Source of the DNA: Platanthera guangdongensis | Taxonomy: Eukaryota > Streptophyta > Magnoliopsida > Asparagales > Orchidaceae | Length of the DNA: 64,000 nt | Reading direction: 5' to 3' | Assembly (NCBI GenBank): GCA_039583875.1 | Contig: CM077160.1 | Location: 111,247,314-111,311,313, forward strand | Shown here: in pieces, positions 44,845-56,282 of the stretch | How the letters are laid out: every line of letters starts with the position of its first letter | Numbering within the stretch: the stretch's first letter is position 1 | The notes under the pieces: generated by a model | What the model was told of the DNA's origin: nothing | Database searches by the model: none | What the model saw: only the letters and a program-made list of their open reading frames with translations | Position numbers and translations under genes: made by a program

Positions 44845-45179
44845 GTGACTCAAAGTGGTGCAGGGCAGTCTGAACCCCAACATTCTGTGGAGAGTACGAC
44901 ACTAATAGATGTGCCCACACCTCCCCCTTCTCCAGAAATGATACGCTTAGTTGCTGAGGTAGTGTTTGCTATTATAAATGCACAGCCGATTGGGCAGGTG
45001 CATCCTGCTATGGTCCTGGACCAGGTTGGTGTGGCTAAGCCTATAGCTGTTAAGCAAGGGCCTGTTGAGGCTTTGGTTGAAAGACAAGCTACTAAAAAGC
45101 AGCTGAAGCATTTTATGAGTTTTAGTCCTCCTACGTTCACGAGTGCAGGATCCCCAACGCAGGCGGAGGACTGGCTTTC
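44845..45179 (+). pseudogene. gag: GYP-D gag, N-terminal fragment (continues at 58410)
   Basis: Reads GQSEPQHSVESTTLIDVP, then LKHFMSFSPPTFTSAGSP and TQAEDWLS before the COP-B insertion. It matches the GYP-A gag head and shows which residues were lost to stops there (Arg for the TGA at 4108). The next piece, CIKSVLTKIETEEGQKVT at about 58411-58463, is separated by 13 kb and then cut by GYP-E. Confidence 0.85.
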
Positions 45180-47298
45180 TGAAAGATATGGTACCTAAAC
45201 ACCTAGAGGGGGGGGGTGAATAGGTGACCTAATCCTTTTTTAACTTTGTTGGCAGCCAAACAGTTATATTACATATTTCTAACTAGTTTATTACAGCAAT
45301 CAGCAATAATCAAACATACACAGCCAATCCACAGCACATTCACAGCACATCACACAGTGATTTATAGTGGTTCCCCAAGATATGGGTACATCCACTTTCC
45401 CCCTTCGCCTATCTAGCAGTGTACTAGATTCGGCCAAAATCCTGCACTGTCTCAGAACCCAAATTGGTTCCTACCTCAGGCCCAAAGCCTTACAACTCAG
45501 CTTTATCCCAAAGCCTACACTCAGCCAATCAAGGCCTACACTCAGCCAATCCAAGGCCTACACTCAGAGATCTCAATCTCCTACACTCAGGCAAACAATC
45601 CCTACCCTCAGCCTTTATAAATATAGGCTTACAATCACTCAGATCCAAAGGATCCTACAAGTCAAAAAGATATTACAAAATATAACTCTACAACTCAGAA
45701 TAATAAGAGAGGAGTTGAGAGATTCTTGATGAGTTCTTGGAAGAACTCAGCTGGATTCACCCTGACTTAGCTTTCTTCAAAGCTTCTTGAGTAGAACTGA
45801 ATAAGGCTGAATCCTCTGCAGTTGTTCCTTGACCTCTGCCACTTAAGAATCAGAATTGAATCTGAATCCTTCTTCTCAGCCTAGTTCCAGAGACTGATTT
45901 CTTGGATGGAGCCCTCTCTCTCCAACTTCTTAGATCTGTAGTTGGACTGCAAGATCTTCTTGTGTTGATACCCTTGGTACCACTTCAACAATTTGATCAA
46001 CCTTGACAGCAATCTGATCAATTACTTCAACTTATCTCAACAACTTCAACAACAACAACAGTTTCTGTAAACTGTGGATGCCTATTTATAGGCCTTCTTC
46101 ATGGTAACCGGCTGGTCCGGTTCATAACTGACTTCTGACATCTCTGACAGTTGCTGTAGACCGGCTGGATCGGCAGCTGTCATGTCAACCAGTCACTTCT
46201 TGAAAATCTCGAACAGTCAGTAAGTGTCGAGACTTTCTGTCTTTAAGTGTCGACACTTATAGACCAAGTGTCGACACATGCTTTGTAAGTGTCGACACAA
46301 GTCTACAAGGTGTCGACATATATCCTTATATGTCTCGACACAGATTCTTCTTCATGTGTCGACACTGAAATTGAGTGTCGACACAAGTACTTGTTCTTCT
46401 AGCTTTTGCTGAATTCTTCTATGTGTCGACACATCTCCTTTGTGTCGACACAACTTCTTGTGTTGAATCTGTCTAGTGTCGACACTGCTTCTTGGTGTCG
46501 ACACATAGTCTTCTATGTTGAAACTTGCTGAGTGTCGACACAGCTCCTTGTGTCGACACACCTTCTTGTTGTTGAGACTTCAGCTGAGTGTCGACACATT
46601 CCCATAGTGTCGACACTTGTACTTAGAATAATTTGTTGTTCTTTCTGTTCTTTGGTAAGTGTCGACACAGCTCCATGTGTCGACACTTTCTTCAAGTGTT
46701 GAGTCTTTAGCTGTGTGTCGACATATTGTTCTGGGCGTCGACACATATCCTTAAATGTTGACTCTTCTGTTGAGTGTCGACACATTGTGTTGAGTGTCGA
46801 CACTTAATTCAAATGCTGACTCTTCTGCATAGTGTCGACACATTGTGTTGAGTGTCGACACTTGTACTTAGACTCTGCAGACTTTTGCTGAGTGTCGACA
46901 CAGCTCCAAGTGTCGACACTTTCTGGTGTAGACACAGCTTCACTGGGTGTCGACACAGCTCCTTGTGTCGACACTTTCTGTCTGCACTTTTCTTCACTGA
47001 GTGTCGACACAGCTCCAAGTGTCGACACTTTCTGTCTGGTGTCGACTCTGCATCCCAGGTGTCGACACAATGACTCCAAGTGTCGACACTGCTTGTCTGG
47101 GTGTCGACACAAGCTTTCTTAAGTGTCGACACTTTTCCTCTGGGTGTCGACACATGGACTTAGAAACTTTTTGCTTCAGTCCAGTTCTTTCTTAACCTGC
47201 ACAAATAACTCAAACATACATCAAATACATTATGATGTATATCATTGAGTTGGGTGAGGCTTCTTCAAATCAGGTACATTTGACCAATGTACCCAACA
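45180..47298 (-). repeat. COP-B 3' LTR (left copy)
   Basis: Contains a 9-G run inside CACCTAGAGGGG...TGAATAGGTG (about 45201-45228), a TATA box (minus strand TATAAATAG at 46082-46090) and some 40-50 copies of GTGTCGACAC or close variants between about 46225 and 47150. The His/Arg/Asp/Thr-rich 'VDT/CRH' open frames here are artefacts of the repeat. Confidence 0.93.
46225..47153. repeat. GTGTCGACAC palindrome array (left LTR)
   Basis: A 10-bp CpG-centred palindrome recurring at irregular spacings of about 15-45 bp, mostly separated by 'AGCTCC', 'TTTCTTC' and 'TTGCTGA'-type fillers. The same array is in the right LTR (57331-58259). Some copies have decayed (for example GTGTAGACAC and GTGTTGACAC). 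Confidence 0.9.
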
Positions 47299-47312
47299 AT
47301 CTCCCCCTATTT
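47299..47312 (-). other. COP-B polypurine tract
   Basis: Minus strand AAATAGGGGGAGAT directly before the LTR. Confidence 0.85.
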
Positions 47313-47597
47313 GGAGAAGTCATAACCCTTAGTCAATGATATACACCATTCATAAATAAGAATTACAAAAAGATGTACAGCAGATTATATAAACAGGGTA
47401 AACATAAACATGTAATAATTCACACATGTATACACATTCAGCATTGCAGAGCAAATAAGAAATAGATACTTCTCAGAACAACCATGAAGTATATTTATCA
47501 TATATTGTTCTAACAATGTTCCTTATACATTTTCCAAGGTTTACAAAAATGTATTACATTTAACAGATTACAACAAGCTTCAAGTTTAATTCCTAAT

Positions 47598-50435
47598 CTA
47601 TTTCTGATCAGGTTCTTTGATAACTATTCCCTTTCCAGCTTGGACTTGAGCTTTGGCAGGGGCTTCAGCAGGTTCAGCAACAGCAGGCTTCTTTCCTTTT
47701 AAGTCCTTCTTTTTCAGCTCCTCTGCTTTGATTTTCTGCCTCTCAAAGTAGTGATATGGCTTGGGGAAGTACTTGCTAGGCTCCACAGCAGTTGGAGGTA
47801 GCTTTCCCATCTTAGCCTTCCTTCTGAATTGTACTACAGCCTCCTGCCTAATCTCATGCTTTCTCCATTCTGCCTCAGAGAACCATTTGTTCCTTTCATG
47901 AGCATTGTCCTTTGCAGCTTTCCAGGCAGTAAGAATTATATTTCTAGAGGTAGGGCTCCATTGTTCAAAATCTGGCTTTTGTTCTGCTTGCTCCCTAAAC
48001 CTCTTTTTTGACAACCTTGTCTCTTCTTCTTTGTTCATGGCCTCCTGCAGAGCTTCAGAAATAGGTTGAACAACCTTCTCAATATGAATATTGGCCTTGC
48101 CCTCAGTTGGGCTATACATTGTGCTGACATCTGCTTGAACCATGTCAAAATCTGGAGGTGGATATATCACTTGAGCTACTTCTTGTTGCTCACCTCCAAG
48201 ATATGCAGTTTGTATTCCTGATTCAGCCACATTATCATCATCACAAAGTGGAGGATAGCCCAGTGTAGCTCTGATGGAGTTGGATATCCATTTGACATGG
48301 TCAGAGCTAGCTTTGACTAATACTCTCTCCCCCTTTATGACTTCTCTGGCCATATGGTCTCTGACATCATCTTTCTGAAACCTTATCTGACTGTCCAAGT
48401 ATCTGATGCCCTCTTTAAAGTAAGGTCTGAGCTTAGTAAGCTGTTCAGAGATGGCCTTCTGGGAATCTTGAATTGCAGTCTTGACAGCAGAAATCTCAGC
48501 TTGAAAGACCTTATCAAAGTCATCCTTAGCAGCAGCAGTAGATGTTGAAGGTTCAGCAGTCTTATTCTTCAACTCAGTGACTATAGCATTATGGGAGGCA
48601 GTCAAATTATCATTCATTCTTAATTGATTCTCCAGCACATATCCTTGCTTTAATGCTATATCATCTACCTGAGCCTTGATCTTCTCCTGGTGAGTGGCCA
48701 AATAGACTACTGCATTCCCACCCTTGTGGAAGCAGTCTGTCATTTCCTTTTTGTTCAGATTCATCTCAAATCTTATAGATTTGATATCTTGTGCAAGATC
48801 AAACTGTAGGGACTTGTGCCCTTCATCCACATAAGCCTCTATTGCCTTCCTTTGCTCATCCAACTTGATCTGCATGGCAATCATCAAAGCACTATAATCA
48901 ACTGTTGGAGCTTGTTGAACTATAGGCTGTGGGGCAATGGATTGCAAGGCTTTCTTGTAACTCTGACTTCTTCTTTTAAAAACATAAAGTTTCTTCTTCT
49001 TGGCCCTAGCACTCTCCTCATCCTTAGAGGTAGAAGTGCTGGCAATATCAACCCTGTCCTTAGGGCTTTGAGGTTTGTCAGCTGGCACATCAGTTGCCTT
49101 TTCAGTTTCCAGCCTAATAGGCTCTTCCAAAACTTCCATGTGCTCCCCCTCAGCAGCAGCACTCTTATCTTCAGCATCAATTTCTTTGTCAAAATCTGCC
49201 TGATCCAGATTTAGAAACAAATCTTCCATTGTAAATTCATGAGGGGATGGAGCTGGAGACAGTCTTTGCTCTTCAACCACTGATTCAGGTACCACTTCTT
49301 GTTCAGCAGATTTGTCTTCTAAAACAACATCTGGTACTTGACTGTTTAGCTGAGTTTGCTGATGGACATCAGACAAATCAGAATCTACTATAGAAAAATC
49401 TAAAGTGTTTAGTTCAGAGAGTACCTCTTATATAATGGAGGTGGCTTGTTCACTCTCCAGTGTAGAGGGTTCTGCTACACCTGGAAGCTCCCCCTGACTG
49501 TGATCCCTATGGATGGGGCTAGCTGGAGGCAGCTCCCCCTGGATCTCAGCAGTCTCTTGAGGAGCAGGATTCTTTACTACTGTCTCTTCCTCTTGCTCAT
49601 CAGGTGTGAACACCACCTGTTCTTCACTCTTAGAACTGCTTGAGGACTCTTGTGCCACAACAGCAGTTTTCCTTTTCTTCCTGGGAGGAGTGACTTTCTC
49701 TGTAACTGGCTTCTCAGGGGTAGGCATGTCCTTTGACAACACCCTTTCCCATCTAGAAAAGATCCTTTGATCCATCTTCCTCATGTGATTGATCTTACTT
49801 CCAGCAGCAGAGCTCATTACCTCTGGTATGATACCAGCTAGGTAGAGACTGATAATCCTGCCCAGGTTGGGCTTTTTCAGACTTTCCTTTATTTTCTCAT
49901 AAACTATCATAGACCAATCTGTTCTTAGGGTGAATATTATTCTGGTCATGATATTGAACATGGAGGCTGACACCCTATCATGCCCTCCTGGCTTACTGAG
50001 GATAACCTTTCCCACAATCTCTGACATGAACTTTCCTTGGTTGTTCATGTCTTTCCTATTAAACACAGAACCTATCTTCATTTTGGGATCAAGTCCACAC
50101 CAAACTAAAGCTTCCCTAATCCTGGAGGCAGTTACTTCTTCTTCATCTTGAGTCTTAGGTAGCTGGAGTACCTTCCTCAGACTTTTTGGTGAAATCTTGA
50201 CCTTGGATCCATGAACTCTGGATTTGATTCTGTATCCAGATTCATCAACTGCAGCTCCAGTAAGGAATTCGAGCACTTCCTTCTTCCAAATCTTTGTTGG
50301 TTCTGAAACCAAGTATTCTAGTCCAGAATTGGCGACTAGGGTTATCACCGATTTGAGTTCTTGATCTGCATCGTCGAACGCGCCGCGCACTAGCTCATAG
50401 CCCTCGTTCACGTTCTCCTCAAGCTTAGGAGCCAT
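47598..50435 (-). pseudogene. COP-B third ORF ('env-like' by position), one in-frame stop
   Basis: One frame from ATG 50435 (MAPKLEENVNEG; context CCTAATGGC) to 47598, about 945 codons, interrupted only by TAA at 49428-49430. The N-terminal region shares KEVLEF, KSRVxGxKVKxS, RKDMNxxGK, GKVxxSKPGxHD and GRIISLYL with COP-C ORF3. The middle is acidic and helical. The C-terminal part has WSPTSRNIIL and YFPKPYHYFERQ, again shared with COP-C. There is no signal peptide, no membrane helix and no furin-like site, so it does not look like an envelope glycoprotein. The domain resembles PF20167 from memory. Function unknown; conservation between two families implies a role. Confidence 0.85.
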
Positions 50436-50949
50436 TAGGGTTTGGAGAATTAGTCTTGAGAAAAGAGAGGTGTCGACACAGGAGTTATGGTCTCGAAACT
50501 TTGAAAGCGTGTCGACAACCAAAGACAGAACCCTATTTATACCTTTCTGATTTTGAAGATGAACAGGCGGGACAGCTAGCTAAACATGTGTCGACACTGG
50601 CAATAAGTGTCGACACTGACTTATAATGTCTCGACACACATGTGTCGACACAAGTTTAGTCAACAGATATTATGTGTCGACACTTGGTTATGTGTCGACA
50701 CAACATAACTCGACACATCGTCGAGACTTTACTTAGAAAATTCTGAGTAAAACATAAGTGTCGACACCATATTGGATGTGTCGACACCTACTTGACATGT
50801 GTCGACACTAACATTCTGAAGTGTCGACACCACATTCCTAGATGTGTCGACACGTTTTTCCTGAAGTGTCGACACCACTATTCTGTGTCGACATAGACTT
50901 GTCTATGTGTCGACACCTTTTTACTTAGCCAAATTTCTATTCTGTAAAC
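50436..50949 (-). promoter_or_regulatory. COP-B internal promoter-like spacer before ORF3
   Basis: Between pol and ORF3. On the minus strand it has about 14 GTGTCGACAC-type motifs (50925 down to 50580), then TATAAATAG (50541-50533), then a 5' untranslated-like stretch with two more motifs (50511 and 50471) and ATG 50435. This reproduces the order found in the LTR (palindrome array, TATAAATAG, transcript start) without obvious overall similarity to the LTR. Confidence 0.65.
50533..50541 (-). promoter_or_regulatory. Candidate internal TATA box of COP-B ORF3
   Basis: TATAAATAG(GG) on the minus strand, about 98 bp upstream of the ORF3 ATG. It is identical in core to the LTR TATA box at 57188-57196. 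Confidence 0.65.
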
Positions 50950-53900
50950 TTAGTCTAAGTTTATCATACCTAGTTCAATTTTGAATCTATTGAACTTAGC
51001 TTCTTCTAGTGGCTTAGTAAACATATCAGCTACTTATTCATCTGTTTTAACATATTCAAGTGAAATATCTTCTCTTTCTACATGTTCTCTAAGAAAGTGA
51101 TATTTAATCTCAATATGTTTTGTTCTACTATGAGATACAGGGTTATTAGCTATTGAAATAGCACTTGTAGAATCACAGAAAAGTGGAGTTCTACTTACCT
51201 GAAATCCATAGTCCTCTAGCTGATGTTGAATCCACAGAAGTTGAGCACAACAACTTCCTGCAGCCACATACTCTGACTCAGCTGTGGAGATAGCCACACT
51301 AGTCTGCTTTTTGCTGCTCCATGAAATTAGTCTTCCACCTAGGAATTGACAGGTTCCAGTAGTGCTCTTTCTATCCTCTTTGCATCCTGCAAAGTCTGCA
51401 TCTGAATAACCTGTTAGATCAAAGTCTACATTCCTAGGGTACCAGAGGCCTAGATAGGGAGTGCCCTTTAGATATCTCAAAATTCTCTTGACAGCAGTCA
51501 AGTGAGACTCTTTAGGGCTGGCTTGATACCTTGCACAAACACATGTAGCATACATGATGTCTGGTCTACTAGAAGTCAAGTATAATAGGGAGCCAACTAT
51601 CCCTCTATACAAGGTTTCATCTACAGGTTTCCCTGCATCATCCTTGCTAAGAGACATACTTGACCCCATAGGAGTCTTCATGGTACTGGATGAATCCATA
51701 CCATACTTCCTTATGAGTTCTAGGGTGAACTTTGACTGACAAATGGACAAACCACTCTCAGTCTGTTTAACTTGGAGACCCAAGAAAAACTTCAGCTCTC
51801 CCATACTACTCATTTCAAATTGACCTTGCATAAGTTTTGCAAACTTTTTGCAAAGGCTGCTTTCAGTAGACCCCAATATAATGTCATCTACATATATTTG
51901 GACTAGTATGACATTGCCTCTAGATTTCCTAAGGAATAGAGTCTTATCTATTTTCCCCCTTGAGAACTTGTTCTCAATGAGGAAACTAGATAGGGTTTCA
52001 TACCAAGCCCTAGGGGCTTGCTTTAACCCATATAAAGCTTTCCTAAGTCTATAGACATAATGAGGTAGAGTTGGATCAACAAAACCTGAAGGCTGCTCCA
52101 CATAGACTTCTTCTTTCAAATTACCATTTAGGAATGCTGACTTGACATCCATTTGGTATACCTTGAATCCTTGATAGGTTGCATAGGCCAAGAACATTCT
52201 TATGGCTTCCAGTCTGGCTACTGGAGCTAAGGTTTGATCAAAATCAATACCTTCTTCTTGCCTATATCCTTTAGCAACCAGTCTAGCTTTATTCTTAATG
52301 ATGACACCTTGTTCATCCATCTTATTCCTGTAGATCCACTTAACTCCTATTACATTGTGGTCTTTAGGTTTAGGAACAAGTTCCCAAACCTTGCACCTCT
52401 TGAACTGATTAAGCTCTTCTTGCATTGCTTCAGTCCATTGTGGATCCATTATTGCTTCTTCAAATCTTTTAGGTTCAACTTGAGACAAAAAGCTGGAATA
52501 GATTGTAGCATTCATGTTTCTACTACTGGTTTGTACTCCTTGTCTTGGATCTCCAATAATCAGCTCTACTGGATGATCTCTAAGATGCCTGTGGGCTGGA
52601 GGCATCCTTACTTCAGGTTGAACCTCTTCAGCATCTGCATCATGCTGTACTCCTTGTCTTTCTTCAGTAACTGGCACATGTAGTTCTCCCCCTGGACAAC
52701 AGCTACTCTCCTCAACTTGCTGTCTTGCAGCAGGCACCTCTTCTATAGTAAGCTTGTCCAATTCCTTTGTCAAACCTGTGGGGCTGTATACATTGCTAGA
52801 CAACTCATTATTAATAAGTTTTGTCTCATCAAAAACTACATGCACTGATCCTTCTACAACTTGTGTAGTCAAGTTGTAGACTCTATAAGCCTTACTATTA
52901 TTGCTGTACCCAACAAAAATTCCCTCTTGGGACTTGGCAGCAAACTTAGTCAAGTAAGACTTCCCATTGTTAAGTATGAAGCATTTACAACCAAAGATCC
53001 TAAAATAGGATAGGTTTGGTTTCCTGCCTTTCACAACTTCATAGGGGGTCTTGTTTAGCCTTTTAGTGATGGTAGCCCTATTTATAACATGGCATGCAGT
53101 GTTAACTACTTCAGCCCAGAAATATTCTGGTAGTGATGTATCACTTAATAGGGTTCTACCAGCTTCTATCAAGGTCCTATTCTTCCTCTCAGCAATGCCA
53201 TTTTGCTGAGGTGTTCTAGGTGAAGAGAATTCTTGAAATATCCCAAAGTCTTCACATAGTTTTGTCATGCTTTCAGATTGAAACTCAGTACCATGGTCAC
53301 TTCTAATTTTGACCACAGTACTATTAAGTTCATTCTGAATTTGCTTGACAAAGCTGTAGAAGACACTAGGTGTTTCAGATTTCTGTCTTAAGAAGAACAC
53401 CCAAGAAAACCTTGAGTAGTTATCTACAACTACAAGGGTATAGACCTTCCTACCTAAGCTGTGAACTGGCATTGGACCAAAGAGATCCAAATGCAAGAGG
53501 TACAAACACCTCACAACATCTTTGTTATCTATGCTTCTAAAAGTGGATTTAGTCTGCTTGCCCTTTTGACAAGCTGAGCAAATGCCATCTTTAACACACT
53601 TAACTTGAGGACCATTCCTCACTAACTCTTTGCTAAAGAGTTTGCTAATAGTCTTGTAGTTTAGATGGGCTAGCCTCTTGTGCCATTTGACACAATGAGA
53701 GACTGTCTCATCAGCTACAAGACAAACAGGAGAACCATTGTTCTCAATCATAATGTCTAGACATTAGACATTCCTCTTTCTATATCCTGTCAAAATGATC
53801 TCTTGATCACTTGACCTCTTGATATGACAACCATTTTTAACAAATGAGATGTCATACCCTACATCACTTAACTGACTTATACTTATTAGGTTGTGTTTCA

Positions 53901-54123
53901 ACCCTTTAACATAAGCCACTTGAGTAATGGTAACAAGGTTTGAAGAAATGTTACCAAACCCTTTGATGATTCCTTTTTCAGAACCACCAAAGGTCACTTT
54001 AGGACCATTTTTGATTGGAATGTAGTCCTTCAGTAGTCCCCTAGTTCCAGTCATATGTCTTGAACATCCACTGTCCAAGTACCATGTAGGGGTATGGCCA
54101 CTTGGACTCACCTGCAAAACAGA
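50950..54123 (-). pseudogene. pol: COP-B pol: protease, integrase, RT, RNase H (three in-frame stops counting gag end)
   Basis: Same frame as gag. Protease has WYLDSGCSRHMTG near 54080. Integrase has the zinc domain [12 protein letters not shown]...[14 protein letters not shown], then [13 protein letters not shown] and [16 protein letters not shown] has [28 protein letters not shown] and catalytic YVDDIILG. RNase H has [19 protein letters not shown] and [13 protein letters not shown]. Stops: the gag-terminal TAA (54124-54126), TAA 53764 (where a Tyr is expected) and TAA 51034 (three residues before ADMFTKPL). The natural end is TAA 50950. All catalytic residues are intact. Confidence 0.92.
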
Positions 54124-56166
54124 TTAATGGACCTTAGAACCCAAAGCAATCTTGGGTCCTTGGTACTTGTTAGTCTGTAACTTGACAAAGCTACCTACTG
54201 GCTTTCCACCAGGTAGCTTGCTACTCACCTTGGCACTGGCATTGTACCAACAGTCCATTGCAAAATCGCCAATCTTGCCACAGCACCAGCATTCAAACTT
54301 GTTGTACCTTTGCTTAGGTACTGCCTTGGCTGTCTTGACTACAGCAGGTTTGTTGAATGTTGGGGCTTTGCCCTTGGACTTAGACTTGGACTGCTCAGTC
54401 CCTGCAGGTCTAACAAAACCCAGTCCAGCCTTGCCTTTATGATGAACAAATTCATCAATTAAAGGTAGCACTGATTTAGGTTTTGAAAACCTAGCAACAA
54501 GCTCTCTTTCTTTCTGAAGATTGATCTCCAGTCTCTTAATTTGATCATTCTTATAGGTGATAGTTCCCATATGAATCACAGTAATGTGTTTCAGCCTGGA
54601 TACCTCATTCAATTTTTGATCAACTTGTTTCTCAAAATCTGTTGCAACAGCCTTGAGATCAGCAATCTCCTTTGCCTGACTTTTGGCTAGGGTCTTGCAT
54701 TTCTTGTAGGCTTGCAACAGTACCTTATATTCATCTATGAGCTGATGAATATCCTCCTCAGACTCAGATATATTCTCATCACTTGATGAAGAAAAATCTG
54801 ATTCTGAACTAGAACAAGAAACTGAATTTAAACTTGAACTTTGTACCTGACTGGGTCCTGGCTGCTCCAGGATTTTGGCACTGTCTGTCAAAGCCATTAG
54901 CCCTTGGCAATGACTGTCTTCTTGTTCATAAATTGACTCCAAAATCTGCATGAATTCTTCCTCTTCTTCTTCTGCATACAGCCCTATGTAGGCTTCAACC
55001 TCAGACTCAGTTTCTGAAGAAGATATATCTGATAGAGTCTTCTCCTTCTTAGCAACAAAAGACTTTTCTTTCTTCCCTTTGAAGTAAGTCTTTTTCCTGT
55101 CACCAGAATCCTTTCTCTTCTCTGGACAATCTACAATAACATGGCCCTGTCTATTGCAGCAATAGCAAACAATCTTTGAACCAGTTGCCTTGCTTGACTT
55201 TGTCCTCTTCCTGTCTTTTTTTGAAGACTTTTTCTCCTGATGAAAGGCTTCCTTTCCCTTTGAAGAAAAAGGTCTTGACCTCCACTGTTTCTTCCTCAGG
55301 AATTTCTGAAAATGTCTAGTGAAGGCAGCAAAGTCTTCATCACTTTCACTGCTCTCACTCTTTGTGCTGATAGACTCATCAGATTCTGATTCAACTACCT
55401 CTGGAGGTGGAGTTGAAGACTTATTCCTGCACTTTCTGGGAACTTCTGTCTTGAAAGCAACAGTTCTTTCTTTGTGCTCAGTCCTTGTTGATTTCTCCTC
55501 CTCTTTTCTCACTGTTAACTGCATCTCATATGACAATAGCTTGCCAAACAGTGTGGGAGGTGGAATTTCCCCCAACTTAGCCATTTCTCTTATGGCACAG
55601 ATCTTGGTGTCCCAATCTTTGGTTAGGGACCTTAAGAACTTGTCATTTAGTTCATAGTTAGTGAACTCTCTTCCATAAGACATGAGTTCATTAACTATTC
55701 TGTAAAATTTCTTATAGCACTCAGTGATGCTATCACTCTTTCCTTGCCTAAAGCTCTCATACTCCTGATTTAGCAAGGACTTCCTATCTTGCCTAACTTC
55801 TTCAGAACCTTCCATATAGACAATGAGAGTATCCCACATCTCTTTTGCTGTCTTACAGTGAATTAAGTTCTGAAAAGTGACATCATCAATGGCACTCACT
55901 ATTATGTTTTGTGCCCTCTTGTCCATGGTGGCCAGGACAATTTCATCCTTGGTCATCTCAGAGAAATCCTTTGGAGTTCTCTGATTTGCATCCAATACTG
56001 AAATCTTCATTGGCACATAAGGCCCTTCCTTTACTGTGATGTATATTCTAGGGTCAGAGGCTTCCATAAATAGCCTTACCCTCTCCTTCCAGATCCCAAA
56101 GATCTCCTTCCTGCATATGGGTAACTTCATGGAACGCAATTCCTTGTGATTCTCATAAGAACCCAT
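54124..56166 (-). CDS. gag: COP-B Gag, 680 aa
   Basis: Starts ATG 56166 (MGSYENHKELRSMKLP). It has a UBN2-type capsid region (residues about 15-230, TAKEMWDTL and SYGREFTNYELNDKFL), then a zinc knuckle CYCCNRQGHVIVDC near residue 335. A long acidic Ser/Glu stretch with EVEAYIGLY and a coiled-coil block (about 480-580) follow. A second knuckle near residue 635 reads CWCCGKIGDFAMDC; its histidine ligand is replaced by Asp, whereas COP-C keeps His. It is separated from pol by one in-frame TAA. The long two-knuckle Gag is typical of Sireviruses. Confidence 0.92.
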   Translation of the reverse strand: MGSYENHKELRSMKLPICRKEIFGIWKERVRLFMEASDPRIYITVKEGPYVPMKISVLDANQRTPKDFSEMTKDEIVLATMDKRAQNIIVSAIDDVTFQNLIHCKTAKEMWDTLIVYMEGSEEVRQDRKSLLNQEYESFRQGKSDSITECYKKFYRIVNELMSYGREFTNYELNDKFLRSLTKDWDTKICAIREMAKLGEIPPPTLFGKLLSYEMQLTVRKEEEKSTRTEHKERTVAFKTEVPRKCRNKSSTPPPEVVESESDESISTKSESSESDEDFAAFTRHFQKFLRKKQWRSRPFSSKGKEAFHQEKKSSKKDRKRTKSSKATGSKIVCYCCNRQGHVIVDCPEKRKDSGDRKKTYFKGKKEKSFVAKKEKTLSDISSSETESEVEAYIGLYAEEEEEEFMQILESIYEQEDSHCQGLMALTDSAKILEQPGPSQVQSSSLNSVSCSSSESDFSSSSDENISESEEDIHQLIDEYKVLLQAYKKCKTLAKSQAKEIADLKAVATDFEKQVDQKLNEVSRLKHITVIHMGTITYKNDQIKRLEINLQKERELVARFSKPKSVLPLIDEFVHHKGKAGLGFVRPAGTEQSKSKSKGKAPTFNKPAVVKTAKAVPKQRYNKFECWCCGKIGDFAMDCWYNASAKVSSKLPGGKPVGSFVKLQTNKYQGPKIALGSKVH

Positions 56167-56265
56167 GTTTCTTGATGTTCTTGAATTTCTTGAATCTGTG
56201 AATTGCCTTTCACTGAATCTGCCAAACAGGATCTCCTCAGACTGTTAGTCCTTGTTTTGAGTAAC

Positions 56266-56280
56266 CTGCCTTTGATACCA
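56266..56280 (-). other. COP-B primer-binding site
   Basis: Minus strand TGGTATCAAAGGCAG, two bases from the LTR end. It differs from the perfect initiator-Met complement seen in COP-C (TGGTATCAGAGCCAG) at two positions. Confidence 0.8.
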
Positions 56281-56282
56281 CT

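Noticed and set aside
46225..47153. CRISPR-like array of short palindromes with spacers
   Set aside because: The repeat is only 10 bp, the spacers are irregular and partly repeated, the genome is a plant, and the array is duplicated as part of an LTR.
46352..47195. Several 60-115 codon frames rich in VDT/CRH/VST in the COP-B LTRs (and 57458-58301)
   Set aside because: They arise from reading GTGTCGACAC repeats in all frames on both strands; both LTRs give the same set.
54103..54130. A 21-22 nt GT...TTTTGCAG stretch at the COP-B gag/pol boundary (similar in COP-C near 36670) as an intron
   Set aside because: Far below the minimum length for plant splicing; the simple in-frame stop is the better description.
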